Origin: Hyalangium gracile
GTDB lineage: Bacteria > Myxococcota > Myxococcia > Myxococcales > Myxococcaceae
Assembly: GCF_020103725.1 (NCBI RefSeq)
Contig: NZ_JAHXBG010000014.1
Span: 238,320 to 302,319, forward strand
DNA length: 64,000 bases
Direction: 5' to 3'
Shown: positions 36,979 to 45,254 of the stretch, piece by piece
Numbering within the stretch: the first letter of the stretch is position 1
Layout: each line of letters opens with the position of its first letter
Position numbers and translations under genes: made by a program
Notes under the pieces: model-generated
What the model was told of the DNA's origin: nothing
The model's database searches: none
Seen by the model: the letters and a program-made list of their open reading frames with translations, nothing else

Positions 36979-37238
36979 CCCCACGTCGAGTGAGACAGTT
37001 CCCAGGGAGCGTGTCGGCGAATCAGCTCGAGTGAAGAGATCGCGTAGTAGACGCCCAAGAAGCCCATGGTGGACGCCTTGGGTGGGAGGCACGTCCGGCA
37101 CCAGCCCGCTCATCAACCGCGCTGCGGAAGACGGGAGCTGGCAAGGCACCAGTTCCGCCAGAGTGCGCCGACAGGATGGCCTCCAGACGATTCAGAGCGG
37201 GAAGGCTCTGCTCAGAGCGGAATAGCGTAGCGGTCAAA
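36979..37238. other. Gap between protease pair and oxidoreductase
   Basis: 260 bp after the extended protease frame, facing the 3' end of the oxidoreductase gene. A plus-strand frame (37031-37225) is open but resembles no protein I know. I see no repeat, RNA or clear hairpin here; it is likely decayed DNA at the edge of the accessory patch. Confidence 0.4.
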
Positions 37239-38267
37239 CTATTCGCCGCCCCAGGCGTTCGGCCGGAAGAACACCTTGCCGGCCGTCATGTCCGAGGCGG
37301 CGATGCGCAGCGCCTCTCCCGCGGACTCCAGCGGCAGCGTGGCGCGCACGGGCGTCTCGAAGTCCTTGCCCAGCAGCGTGGGCACCTCCACCAGCGCGCG
37401 GAGCTGATCCTTCCCGAAGCCGCCCCGGAAGAACTCCGAGAGCCAGAAGCCCTCGATCTTCTTCTGGTGGAAGATGAACTCCCCCGGGTGGATGCGGCTC
37501 TCCTGCTCGGAGAGGCCCCCGTAGACGATCACCGTGCCCCCATCCACGAGGGCGCGCGCCAGGTGGCCCGTCATCGTCCCCGCCACCGCGTCGAAAGCCA
37601 GCGACACGCCCAGTTCCTGACAGATGAGCCGCAGCCGCTCCTCGAACTCCGGCTCGCTGCTGTTCACCACGTGCTCGGCGCCCAGCTTGCGCAGCATGGC
37701 CTCCTGCTCGGCCCGGCGGACGACGTTCACCAGGGGCAGCTTCTCCTTGCGCGCCAGCTTCTGCAGCATGCGGCCGACGGTGCTCGCCGCCGCGCTCTGC
37801 ACCAGTGCCTTGTGCTTGCCCTGGCGCGCCCGCTCCATCAGCGCCCACGCCGAGAACGGGTTGACGAAGAAGCTGGCCCCCTGCTCGTCGCTGAGGCGCG
37901 GCAGCAGGGGAAAGCACTGCTTCAGCGGCACCACCACGTACTCGGCCCACGTTCCGTCCGTGGATGGGGTTGGCACACATCCCACCCTGCGCCCCACCAG
38001 CAGCCGCCCCGCCAGGCTCCCCGCCGCCACCACCGTCCCGCTGCCTTCGAAGCCCGGAATCGCCGGCAGCGGCTTCTTCACCCCGTAGAGTCCTCGAACG
38101 AACATCAGATCCGAGGGGTTGATGGGGGCGGCGGCCACTCGCACCAGCACCTGGCCCGCCTCGGGCTTCGGCACCGGCACCTCCGTCACCTGGAGAGACT
38201 CGGGCCGGCCGTCATAGGCCGACAGGCACAGCGCTCGCATCTTCTCGGGAAGGGCGGAGGAGGTCAT
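37239..38267 (-). CDS. Zinc-free MDR oxidoreductase (quinone oxidoreductase / enoyl reductase type)
   Basis: 342 aa. Medium-chain dehydrogenase/reductase pattern: MRALCLSAYDGRPESLQVTEVPVP, INPSDLMFVRGLYG, PGFEGSGTVVAAG, then the nucleotide fold with LVQSAAASTVGRMLQKLA and the ending FETPVRATLPLESAGEALRIA. The catalytic and structural zinc cysteine clusters are absent, so it belongs to the quinone-reductase / trans-2-enoyl-CoA reductase (MECR-like) branch using NADPH. The nucleotide motif ASTVGRM departs from the usual AxxGVG. Divergent from the membrane/coiled-coil gene with 71 bp between starts. Substrate unknown. Confidence 0.88.
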   Translation of the reverse strand: MTSSALPEKMRALCLSAYDGRPESLQVTEVPVPKPEAGQVLVRVAAAPINPSDLMFVRGLYGVKKPLPAIPGFEGSGTVVAAGSLAGRLLVGRRVGCVPTPSTDGTWAEYVVVPLKQCFPLLPRLSDEQGASFFVNPFSAWALMERARQGKHKALVQSAAASTVGRMLQKLARKEKLPLVNVVRRAEQEAMLRKLGAEHVVNSSEPEFEERLRLICQELGVSLAFDAVAGTMTGHLARALVDGGTVIVYGGLSEQESRIHPGEFIFHQKKIEGFWLSEFFRGGFGKDQLRALVEVPTLLGKDFETPVRATLPLESAGEALRIAASDMTAGKVFFRPNAWGGE

Positions 38268-38338
38268 CCACAGACCTTTTTATTCGGCCACGCGTTCCAG
38301 CGGGAACCTTTCTCTCGCCTGCCGCGTCGGAGTTCCCG

Positions 38339-39547
38339 ATGTCCGCCACTGTCCTGCAGCTCCACCACCGCGAAGTCTTCGAGCGAAATGTCACCCGCGC
38401 CCTGGCCGCCGGAGCCGGAGCCGGGCTGCTGCACCTGGCTTCCCTGAAGCTGGGTGTAGCGCTCCCCCTGGCCTACCTCGTCATCGTCGGCACCCTGCTG
38501 GCCGTGGCCCGGGGCGACAGGTGGGACCGGCTCCTGCTGTCGGGCCTCGGCGTGCTGCTGCCCGCCCTGCCCTATGCCCTGGGCATGGCGCCCGCGTGGA
38601 CGGCCGGACTCAGCGCCGCGGCGGCGGGGGCGCTGCTGGTTCGCGCCCACCTCAATGAGCGTGGTGAGGAGAGCCAGGTCGGCGAGCGGCGCCCTACTCT
38701 CGTGAACTATCTGCTCGGCGCCGGCCTGTGCGTCGGGCTCACCCTGGGCGGAGTGGAGGTGGCGCGCGTGCTCGCCGCGCGGATGGCTGATCTGGCGACG
38801 CCCGTGATGCTCGGCGCGGGGGTGGCCGGCGCCGTCGTGGGCCTCTTCGTGGGGCTCAGCTCCGTGGCGGCGCACCTGGCGCTCTCCTCGGATCCCGTGG
38901 AGGCCCGCTGCGAGGAGCTGCTGCCCCGGCTCTCCGGGGACTTCCACACCCTGGCCCAGCGCGCGCTGACCCTCTATCGGCAGTGCGGCCAGTCGCTGGC
39001 GCAGCTCCCCCGCGAGCCCGCCCGTGAGGAGCTGGCCCGGACGCTGTCCCGGATGACGCGCGATGCCGTGGAGCTGGCCTCCGAGTGGGCGGGCGTGGAG
39101 GCCCAGCTCGAGGAGCGCGCGCAGACGGAGCTGGAGAACGAGCGAGAGGAGCTGCTCCGGGCCGCGAAGGCGAGCACCGACGTGGTGGCCCGCCGGCAGC
39201 TCGAGTCCGCCGCCGCGTCCCTGGGCGAGGAGGTGGAGCGGCTGGCAGAGCTCAAGCAGCGCCGGGAGCGCATCCTCGCGCGGCTCCGGGCCCAGGTGGC
39301 GCAGCTCGACCGGGCCCGGGTGGCGCTCCTGTCCCTGCGCAGCGGGCACGCGCAGATGAAGGCCGCCGAGCTGTCGGCGCTGACCCGCCGCTTCCGGGCG
39401 CTCTCCTCCTCCCAGCTCGAGGAGGGACAGGCGATGGAGGCGGTGGCGGCTCAGGCGACGCTCTCTCAGACGGAGCCGCTCCCCGCGGCTCCGGCGCCCA
39501 CCGCGCCGGAGGACGCCCCCGAGCATGGCCGAGGCCAGAGGGTGTAG
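38339..39547 (+). CDS. Multi-helix membrane protein with long coiled-coil tail
   Basis: 402 aa. About six hydrophobic helices fill residues 22-190 (GVALPLAYLVIVGTLLAVA, LLLSGLGVLLPALPYALGM, LVNYLLGAGLCVGLTLGGVEV, GAGVAGAVVGLFVGLSSVAA). The rest, 195-385, is nearly all charged helix with heptads (ELENEREELLRAAKASTDVV...LGEEVERLAELKQRRERI). Function unknown; the topology suggests a membrane scaffold or mechanosensor projecting a helical stalk into the cytoplasm. A 54-bp piece of the stalk-coding DNA (39188-39241) is repeated after the next gene. Confidence 0.75.
   Translation: MSATVLQLHHREVFERNVTRALAAGAGAGLLHLASLKLGVALPLAYLVIVGTLLAVARGDRWDRLLLSGLGVLLPALPYALGMAPAWTAGLSAAAAGALLVRAHLNERGEESQVGERRPTLVNYLLGAGLCVGLTLGGVEVARVLAARMADLATPVMLGAGVAGAVVGLFVGLSSVAAHLALSSDPVEARCEELLPRLSGDFHTLAQRALTLYRQCGQSLAQLPREPAREELARTLSRMTRDAVELASEWAGVEAQLEERAQTELENEREELLRAAKASTDVVARRQLESAAASLGEEVERLAELKQRRERILARLRAQVAQLDRARVALLSLRSGHAQMKAAELSALTRRFRALSSSQLEEGQAMEAVAAQATLSQTEPLPAAPAPTAPEDAPEHGRGQRV
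39188..39241 (+). repeat. 54-bp direct repeat, copy A (inside the coiled-coil gene)
   Basis: Identical to 41214-41267 except one base (A at 39231, C in the partner). Copy A is coding, reading RRQLESAAASLGEEVER, and so is the parent. Confidence 0.9.
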
Positions 39548-39606
39548 AGGAGCGCGGCCCGCAAGAGGCCAGCGCGCCGCCGGGGAGCCGAAGAAGGAGA
39601 GGGGGT

Positions 39607-39645
39607 GTTGTCGCTGGCGCAACGAGTGTTGCCCCTGGCGCAACG
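39607..39645. promoter_or_regulatory. Two 18-bp repeated sites, 21 bp apart, upstream of a secreted-protein gene
   Basis: GTTGTCGCTGGCGCAACG (39607-39624) and GTTGCCCCTGGCGCAACG (39628-39645) differ at two positions and each has GTTG...CAAC symmetry. The 21-bp offset, two helical turns, places both on one DNA face. They lie 120-160 bp before ATG 39768. This is a convincing operator pair for an unknown dimeric regulator. Confidence 0.5.
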
Positions 39646-39767
39646 CCCCGGAGGGCCCACGATGGCGGCTCTCCCTGTGAGCGGCTCCGCGAGCAAGGCT
39701 GGCGCGAGGCTTGCTCTTGCCTGGCTCCGCGTCACGACGACGCCAAACGATCGGGGAATAGCACTCC

Positions 39768-41207
39768 ATGAAGCGGTTCTCGAAGAACGTCCACTCTCTC
39801 TGCGGTGCGCTGGTGTGTGGCGCCACCCTGGCGCTGGCGGGGCAGGCGCAGGCCGAGACGCTGATCAGCGTCGACACGGCGGGCTGCAGCACGAACATGG
39901 CCATCAACAACGCGATTGGCCAGAGCTTCCAGGTCGGCTCGCCGACGAGCGTCGAGTCGATCGAGGTCTGGATCAAGCCGGAGCTGTACTACACCACCTC
40001 GTACACCGTGGAGGTGTACGACGGCGAGGGCACGGGTGGCACGAAGCTGGCCACCTCGTCCACCACGGTGACGCTGGGCTCGCAGACGGCGGGGGTTGCC
40101 TCGGGGTTCCAGGTCTTCACCTTCTCGGGCCTGTCGCTGGAGGCCCACCACGCGTACACGTTCAAGCTGGTGCGGCTGTCGCAGTACTCGGGCGCCTTCT
40201 CCGAGTGCGGCGACGTGTACAGCGCGGGCAAGGAGTACTGGCTGGGCTACAGCGCCCAGAACTCGCGCGACATCTCCTTCAAGCTCAATGGCACGGCGAC
40301 CCCCGCGCCGGACCCGGAGCCGACGCCCGTGGAGGAGCCGCTCATCTCGGTGGAGACGGCGGGCTGCAACACGAATGTCGCCATCAACAACGCCATCGGC
40401 CAGAGCTTCCGCGTGGCGAAGGTGACGCGGCTCCAGAAGATCGAGTTCTGGATCAAGCCGGAGCTGTACTACACCACCTCGTACGCCATGGAGCTGTACG
40501 ACGGCGAGGGCACGGGCGGCACGAAGCTCGCCACCTCGCCCACGACGGTGACGCTGGGCTCGCAGACGGCGGGTGTCCCCTCCGCCTTCCAGGGTTTCTC
40601 GTTCGCGGGCGTCACGCTACAGCCGGACCACGCGTACACGTTCAAGCTGGTGCGGCTGTCTCAGTACTCTGGCGCCTTCTCCAAGTGCGGCAACGTCTAC
40701 CCCCACGGCATCCAGTACTGGCTGGGCAGCTACTCGGACACGCCCTACGACGCCTCCTTCAAGCTGTACGGCTCCGAGACGCTGGCCCTCGAGTCGCTGT
40801 CCTGGTCGGCGGCGGGCCCCGGCACCCGGTCAGCCACCGCGGACGGCAGCGCCACGGACGCGATGACGTTCGACTACTCGCTCAGCGGCTCGAGCGTGTG
40901 GAGCGCCCAGTCGTGGACCTACTCCGCCACGGCGCCGCGTGACACCACGCTGGAGTTCGGCTGGAACTACACCGGCTTCCACGCCTGGTACCGCGTCAAC
41001 GCCCAGGCGCGCGCCTTCGCGGACGGCCCCAACGGCCGCGCCTACGTGGACCTCTACTCGCGGAACTACGGGGACGGCTGGAACGTCAGCGGCACCGCCT
41101 CGCTCGAGCTCCACGAGGGCTACGCCTTCGGCTTCATCATCGACGGCTCGAACTACGACAGCGACTCGCGCCTGCTCGGCACGCTGAAGGTTACCTCTCA
41201 GCCCTGA
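39768..41207 (+). CDS. Secreted protein with a tandem duplicated beta domain
   Basis: 479 aa. Signal peptide NVHSLCGALVCGATLALAGQAQA. Two copies of a 150-residue domain (about 29-180 and 189-340) are nearly identical: TAGCxTNxAINNAIGQSF, WIKPELYYTTSYxxExYDGEGTGGTKLATSxTTVTLGSQTAGV, HAYTFKLVRLSQYSGAFSxCG. Corresponding DNA is offset by exactly 480 bp, so the duplication is young or kept uniform. A linker PDPEPTPVEEP separates them. The C-terminal 130 residues are a third, aromatic-rich beta domain (TLEFGWNYTGFHAWYRVN). The domains look like carbohydrate-binding or choice-of-anchor modules. Extracellular; likely controlled by the paired sites at 39607. Confidence 0.85.
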   Translation: MKRFSKNVHSLCGALVCGATLALAGQAQAETLISVDTAGCSTNMAINNAIGQSFQVGSPTSVESIEVWIKPELYYTTSYTVEVYDGEGTGGTKLATSSTTVTLGSQTAGVASGFQVFTFSGLSLEAHHAYTFKLVRLSQYSGAFSECGDVYSAGKEYWLGYSAQNSRDISFKLNGTATPAPDPEPTPVEEPLISVETAGCNTNVAINNAIGQSFRVAKVTRLQKIEFWIKPELYYTTSYAMELYDGEGTGGTKLATSPTTVTLGSQTAGVPSAFQGFSFAGVTLQPDHAYTFKLVRLSQYSGAFSKCGNVYPHGIQYWLGSYSDTPYDASFKLYGSETLALESLSWSAAGPGTRSATADGSATDAMTFDYSLSGSSVWSAQSWTYSATAPRDTTLEFGWNYTGFHAWYRVNAQARAFADGPNGRAYVDLYSRNYGDGWNVSGTASLELHEGYAFGFIIDGSNYDSDSRLLGTLKVTSQP

Positions 41208-41550
41208 GTCGCCGCCCGCCGGCAGCTCGAGTCCGCCGCCGCGTCCCTGGGCGAGGCGGTGGAGCGGCCGGGGGCGCCCATCGGCTCCGGTGGCCCCCTG
41301 GCGCTCCGGCGGGCCGGGCCCGGTCAACGCTTGCGTCCCAAACCTATGACAGGCGGGCGAGCAGCCGTGCGCCGGGAGCATGTCGAGCTGGCGCGTTGCC
41401 ATCCGGACACTCCGAGTCGTGTGTGTCCTCCTACCCGCTGTGCGGCCAGGAGCAGGAGCCTTGGCTGTCATGGCAGCGTGACGGGCTTGTTGCGTGGCGC
41501 TCACTCGCCCGGCGTGGGGCGGTCAGAGGCATCCGTTACATCTTCCAGGC
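41208..41550. other. Gap holding the 54-bp repeat; nothing else recognised
   Basis: 343 bp between the duplicated-domain gene and the EAL-GGDEF gene. Apart from the 54-bp repeat at its start I find no gene, strong hairpin or clear promoter. Confidence 0.5.
41214..41267 (+). repeat. 54-bp direct repeat, copy B (intergenic)
   Basis: Matches 39188-39241 at 53 of 54 positions and begins 6 bp after the stop of the duplicated-domain gene. Non-coding here. Confidence 0.9.
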
Positions 41551-43293
41551 ATGAGCCTTCCCGTGATCAGCGGTGCCTCCGAGCCGCCTTCGTGGCTCTG
41601 GAGCGGCGACCAGCCCCGGATCGTCTCCGTGTTCCAGCCCATCGTGGATCTGATGAACGGGGAGCCCATCGGGTACGAGGTGCTCTCGCGAGGGGCGGGG
41701 CCCATCCAGGCGCCGCACGTGCTGTTCAGCAAGGCGCGGGTGGAAGGGGTCTGCTGGGAGCTGGAGAGGGCGTGCTGGACGGCGGCCGTGCGTCGCATCG
41801 CCACGCTGCCGCTCGAGGATCGCCGCGTGCCCTTCTTCTTCAACGTGGGGCCGGACGTGCTGAGCGATCCGCGCTTCCGGGATGGCGCTCCGCTGGAGCT
41901 GCTGGCGAGCCATGGGATGAGCCCGCGGCAGATCGTCCTGGAGATCACCGAGACGAGCACCTTCGCGGACTCGGAGCAGCTGGCGGCGCTCACGCGGCGG
42001 TACATGGGGCACGGCTTCGGCATCGCCCTGGATGACTTCGGCGCGGGGTACTCGGGGCTGGTGACGCTGGTGCACAGCGCGCCGCACTTCATCAAGCTGG
42101 ACCAGGCGCTGGTGCGAGACATCCACCAGCACAGCTACCGGCAGCACCTGGTGAAGTCGCTGGTCACCTTCGCCTCCAGCGTGGACAGCACGCTGATCGC
42201 GGAGGGCGTGGAGACGTGGGAGGAGCTGAACGTGCTGCTGCGGCTGGGCGTCCGTCATGCCCAGGGCTTCCTGGTGGCGCGGCCGGCGAGTGATCCGCCT
42301 CGCCCCACGTCGGAGTTCGAGCTGCGGCGACGGGAAGCCATCCGCGAGGTCCACTTCCAGAAGGACGAGGACGACGAGACGGTGGGCGGCATCGTCATCC
42401 CGCGCCTGAGCGTGCACGCGCTGACGACGGACGAGGAGCTGGATCGGCTCTTCATGCGCCCCCCGGGGCTGGATCACGTGGTGTTCGTGGAGCAGGAGAA
42501 GCCGCGAGCGCTGGTGACACGGCATGGCGCGCAGCGAGTCACCATCGAGCGACCGCTCGTGGTGGAGGAGAGCATGTCCATCACGGCGCTGGCGACGGCG
42601 GCCATGGAGCGTGCGCCGGAGGCGCTCTACGATCCGGTGGTGGTGACGGACGCGCAGGGGCGGTTCCTGGGCACGGTGACGATGAAGCAGCTGATCGCCC
42701 GGGCCACGGAGCTGGAGGTCCGCGCGGCGAAGGGGGCCCACCCGCTCACGCACCTGCCAGGGAACCGGATGATCGAGCGGTGGATCCGGCAGGCGCTCCA
42801 GGGCGCGGGGTTCACGGTCATCTACGGGGACCTGGATCACTTCAAGGAGTACAACGACCGCTACGGCTTTGCGCGGGGGGACAAGCTGATCCGACTGACG
42901 GCGCGCGTGCTCTCGGAGAGCCTGCACCTGCTGCCCAGCGGAAGCCAGGTGGGCCACGTGGGCGGGGATGACTTCGTGCTGGTGTGCCCGGACGCGGTTG
43001 AGCCCGCGGCGCTCGAGGCGATCTGCCGGCGCTTCGACGAGGAGAAGCGCGCGCTGTTCGAGGCGGGGGATCTGGAGCGCGGGTGGTTCCAGGCCAGGGA
43101 CCGCAAGGGCACGAGCGTGCAGGTGCCTCCGGTGACGCTGAGTCTGGCGGTGCTGGACAGTCGGAAGATGGGAGGCGACGTGCATCCGGCGTCCCTGTCG
43201 AGCATGGCCGCCTCGTTGAAGAAGAAGGTGAAGGAGCTGGCGGCCAGCACGCGCACCAGCGCGTTCATGTTCGAGCGCCGCGCGCAGCCGTAG
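41551..43293 (+). CDS. Cyclic-di-GMP protein, EAL-CBS-GGDEF
   Basis: 580 aa from ATG 41551. The EAL phosphodiesterase domain (about 20-270) has YEVLSRG as the E-x-L motif, FFNVGPDVL, LEITET, DDFGAGYSG, FIKLDQALV and EGVET, so metal and substrate residues appear intact. About 275-400 matches a CBS pair (VVVEESMSITALATAAMERA, DPVVVTDAQGRFLGTVTMKQLI). The GGDEF domain (405-575) has LTHLPGNRMIERWI, IYGDLDHFKEYNDRYGFARGD and GGDDF (471-475). No RxxD inhibitory site is visible before GGDDF. Domain order EAL-CBS-GGDEF is unusual versus GGDEF-EAL; which activity dominates cannot be told. Cytoplasmic, single gene. Confidence 0.92.
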   Translation: MSLPVISGASEPPSWLWSGDQPRIVSVFQPIVDLMNGEPIGYEVLSRGAGPIQAPHVLFSKARVEGVCWELERACWTAAVRRIATLPLEDRRVPFFFNVGPDVLSDPRFRDGAPLELLASHGMSPRQIVLEITETSTFADSEQLAALTRRYMGHGFGIALDDFGAGYSGLVTLVHSAPHFIKLDQALVRDIHQHSYRQHLVKSLVTFASSVDSTLIAEGVETWEELNVLLRLGVRHAQGFLVARPASDPPRPTSEFELRRREAIREVHFQKDEDDETVGGIVIPRLSVHALTTDEELDRLFMRPPGLDHVVFVEQEKPRALVTRHGAQRVTIERPLVVEESMSITALATAAMERAPEALYDPVVVTDAQGRFLGTVTMKQLIARATELEVRAAKGAHPLTHLPGNRMIERWIRQALQGAGFTVIYGDLDHFKEYNDRYGFARGDKLIRLTARVLSESLHLLPSGSQVGHVGGDDFVLVCPDAVEPAALEAICRRFDEEKRALFEAGDLERGWFQARDRKGTSVQVPPVTLSLAVLDSRKMGGDVHPASLSSMAASLKKKVKELAASTRTSAFMFERRAQP

Positions 43294-43349
43294 CCGCGCG
43301 GAGCTGACCAGGATGGCTCACCCGAGCATTCCTGGGCATAGTCCAAGCC

Positions 43350-43702
43350 ATGTGTGATGGCACGGTCCTCTCTCGCAAGCTCGACAAGAAGTGGCACCCC
43401 TTTTCCGAAGCCGCGCAACAAGGCCCGCACGGATTCGGGCCCATCCCTCGCGAGCCAGGGGTCTATGTCCTGCGCGCCACGACAATCTTCAGGAGCTGAT
43501 CGAACTCGCCTGGTCCGGCCATACGATCAACGATCCATTCTGGGCTCTCCTTCATGCGGGGTAGCGTTTCGAGATCGGTATCCAGACAGTGGAGCCTCGA
43601 TCCGAGAGCGCCTTGGAGGCACTCCTCAAGACCCTCTATCAACGCCACCATGGCGACAAGAAGCCCCACTGGTGGAGCGGTAAAAGCGGACCTCCACTTC
43701 GG
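43350..43702 (+). pseudogene. Small conserved protein gene broken by frameshift and nonsense changes
   Basis: ATG 43350 opens DGTVLSRKLDKKWHPFSE, then GFGPIPREPGVYVLRA, a GIY-YIG-like beginning. The frame stops at 43496-43498. Sense continues in another frame as ELIELAWSGHTINDPFWALLHAG, a TAG, then FEIGIQTVEPRSESALEALLK and HHGDKKPHWWSGKSGP. Together these read as a decayed 110-residue protein with a missing middle. The last piece runs in frame into the glycosyltransferase gene, whose own start I place at 43703. The GIY-YIG link rests on PGVYVLRA only. Confidence 0.5.
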
Positions 43703-45241
43703 ATGAGCACGCCAAGCGAGCAGGACCTGCGAACTGGCGCCGAGTCGCGGCATCTCACACTCGGATTCGCTCCTGCCTGGCAGAGAGCCTTGGCCTGGTG
43801 CGTGGCCCTGGGCGCCCTGGGCGCCGCTCTCGTCGTCCTGTTCCCGGACAGCTATCAGCAGGATGGCGGGCAGCACTATCTCTTCGCCCGATGGGCCTTC
43901 CAGACACCTCTCTACTTCGTCAAGGTCTGGGCCCGGCCGCTCTTCCAGCTCGTCTACGCCGCACCGGCGCAGCTCGGCTATCCCGTGGCCAAGCTCGTCA
44001 CCGTCTTCATCTGCCTCGCCACTGGCTGGAACACGTTCCGACTCGCGGAGGCGCTCGGGCTCGCTCGCCCCCACCTGAGCGTCCCGCTGCTCTGGCTCCA
44101 GCCCGCGTGGCTGCTGCTGTGCCATGAGCTGATGACCGAGCCTCTCTTCGCCCTCGTCTTCGTGGTCGCGCTGCGGCTCCACCACTCCAGCCGAATGAAG
44201 GCGGGCGCCGCGCTGGCCTCGCTCCTGCCTCTGGCCCGGCCCGAGGGGTTCTTCCTCGCCACGCTGTGGGGCGTGTGGCTCCTGCTCGACCGGCGCGCTC
44301 CCCGCCCTCTCTGGCGGCGGCTGCCCTCCACCCTCCTGCTCGCCTCGGGCTGCGCGCTCTGGTGGCTGGCCTCCTATCTGCTCACCCGCGATCCCCTCTT
44401 CATCCTCCACGACTGGCCCAAGGGCTGGGCCCCGAAGAATGACGCCTATGGCACCGCGCCCCTCTGGAGCTATGTCATCCGCTTCCCGGAGCTGCTGGGC
44501 CCCCTGCTGCTGTTCCCCTTCCTCGTGGGCCTGGCCGTGCTCCTCCGCCGCCGAGAGCTGAAGGCCGTCACCTCCGCCTTCCTCGTGCTCTTCGTGCTGC
44601 ACTCGGTGCTCCGCACCCTCGGCCTGTTCGGCTCCGCTGGCTACCCGCGCTACCTCGTCTGTGTCTCCCCGGCGATGGCCCTCATCACCCTCGCGGGCTG
44701 GAACACCCTCGCCGCCAGGCTCACCCGCCAGCGTCTGGCCGCTGCCCTGGGAGCCCTCGTCCTGCTCCCCTCCGCGCTGGCCGCGCTCCTCTATGTGGAC
44801 GCCGCCGAGTGGTCCCGTGACGCCTGGGCCGTGGACGCCACCGCCGCCCGCTTCCGCGAGGCGCCCCGTCCCATCACTCGCTTCTACGGCAGCCAGCGCT
44901 ACATGCACGCCGTGTTCGATGCCCCGCCCCTCTCCCCTCGCCTCGAATGGAACCGGGAGAACTATCTGCGGGAGCTACGCGAGGCCCCTGTCGGCACCCT
45001 CGTCATGTGGGACTCGGACCGCGGCCCCGCGTGGAACCACCTGAAGGTCGAGGACTTCCAGGCCCTGGGCTACACCCTGCTGCGCTCGGACACCTACGTC
45101 CTCACCGGCAAGCTCTCGAGCCGCTCCCCAGGCCCCTGGTTCGACTACGGCTACGGCCCGCTGGACTCGCACGGCTGGCGCTGGCCCGGCTTCGGTGGCC
45201 CTCGCTCCGTCCGCATCTGCCTGCTCTACAAGGAGCGCTGA
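43703..45241 (+). CDS. Multi-span membrane glycosyltransferase-like protein (PMT/GT39 type)
   Basis: 512 aa from ATG 43703; an upstream in-frame codon (43589) belongs to the preceding broken gene. Roughly ten hydrophobic helices: WCVALGALGAALVVLFP, the luminal loop DSYQQDGGQHYLFARWAFQ (the early acidic residues expected of GT-C enzymes), LGYPVAKLVTVFICLATGWNTFRL, and so on to LVLLPSALAALLYVD. A soluble C-terminal region of 130 residues follows (FRQAPRPITRFYGSQ-like, ARFREAPRPITRFYGSQ). The layout is that of GT-C sugar or mannosyl transferases using polyprenyl-phosphate donors. Substrate unknown. No other polysaccharide gene is adjacent. Confidence 0.75.
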   Translation: MSTPSEQDLRTGAESRHLTLGFAPAWQRALAWCVALGALGAALVVLFPDSYQQDGGQHYLFARWAFQTPLYFVKVWARPLFQLVYAAPAQLGYPVAKLVTVFICLATGWNTFRLAEALGLARPHLSVPLLWLQPAWLLLCHELMTEPLFALVFVVALRLHHSSRMKAGAALASLLPLARPEGFFLATLWGVWLLLDRRAPRPLWRRLPSTLLLASGCALWWLASYLLTRDPLFILHDWPKGWAPKNDAYGTAPLWSYVIRFPELLGPLLLFPFLVGLAVLLRRRELKAVTSAFLVLFVLHSVLRTLGLFGSAGYPRYLVCVSPAMALITLAGWNTLAARLTRQRLAAALGALVLLPSALAALLYVDAAEWSRDAWAVDATAARFREAPRPITRFYGSQRYMHAVFDAPPLSPRLEWNRENYLRELREAPVGTLVMWDSDRGPAWNHLKVEDFQALGYTLLRSDTYVLTGKLSSRSPGPWFDYGYGPLDSHGWRWPGFGGPRSVRICLLYKER

Positions 45242-45254
45242 GCCTCCGCGCCCC

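Noticed and set aside
37031..37225. 64-codon plus-strand frame between the protease and oxidoreductase genes
   Set aside because: Arg/Ser-rich, no ribosome site and no similarity to anything I know.
39614..39631. TGGC...TTGC as a sigma-54 promoter
   Set aside because: The GG and GC dinucleotides are about 13 bp apart where 10 is required.
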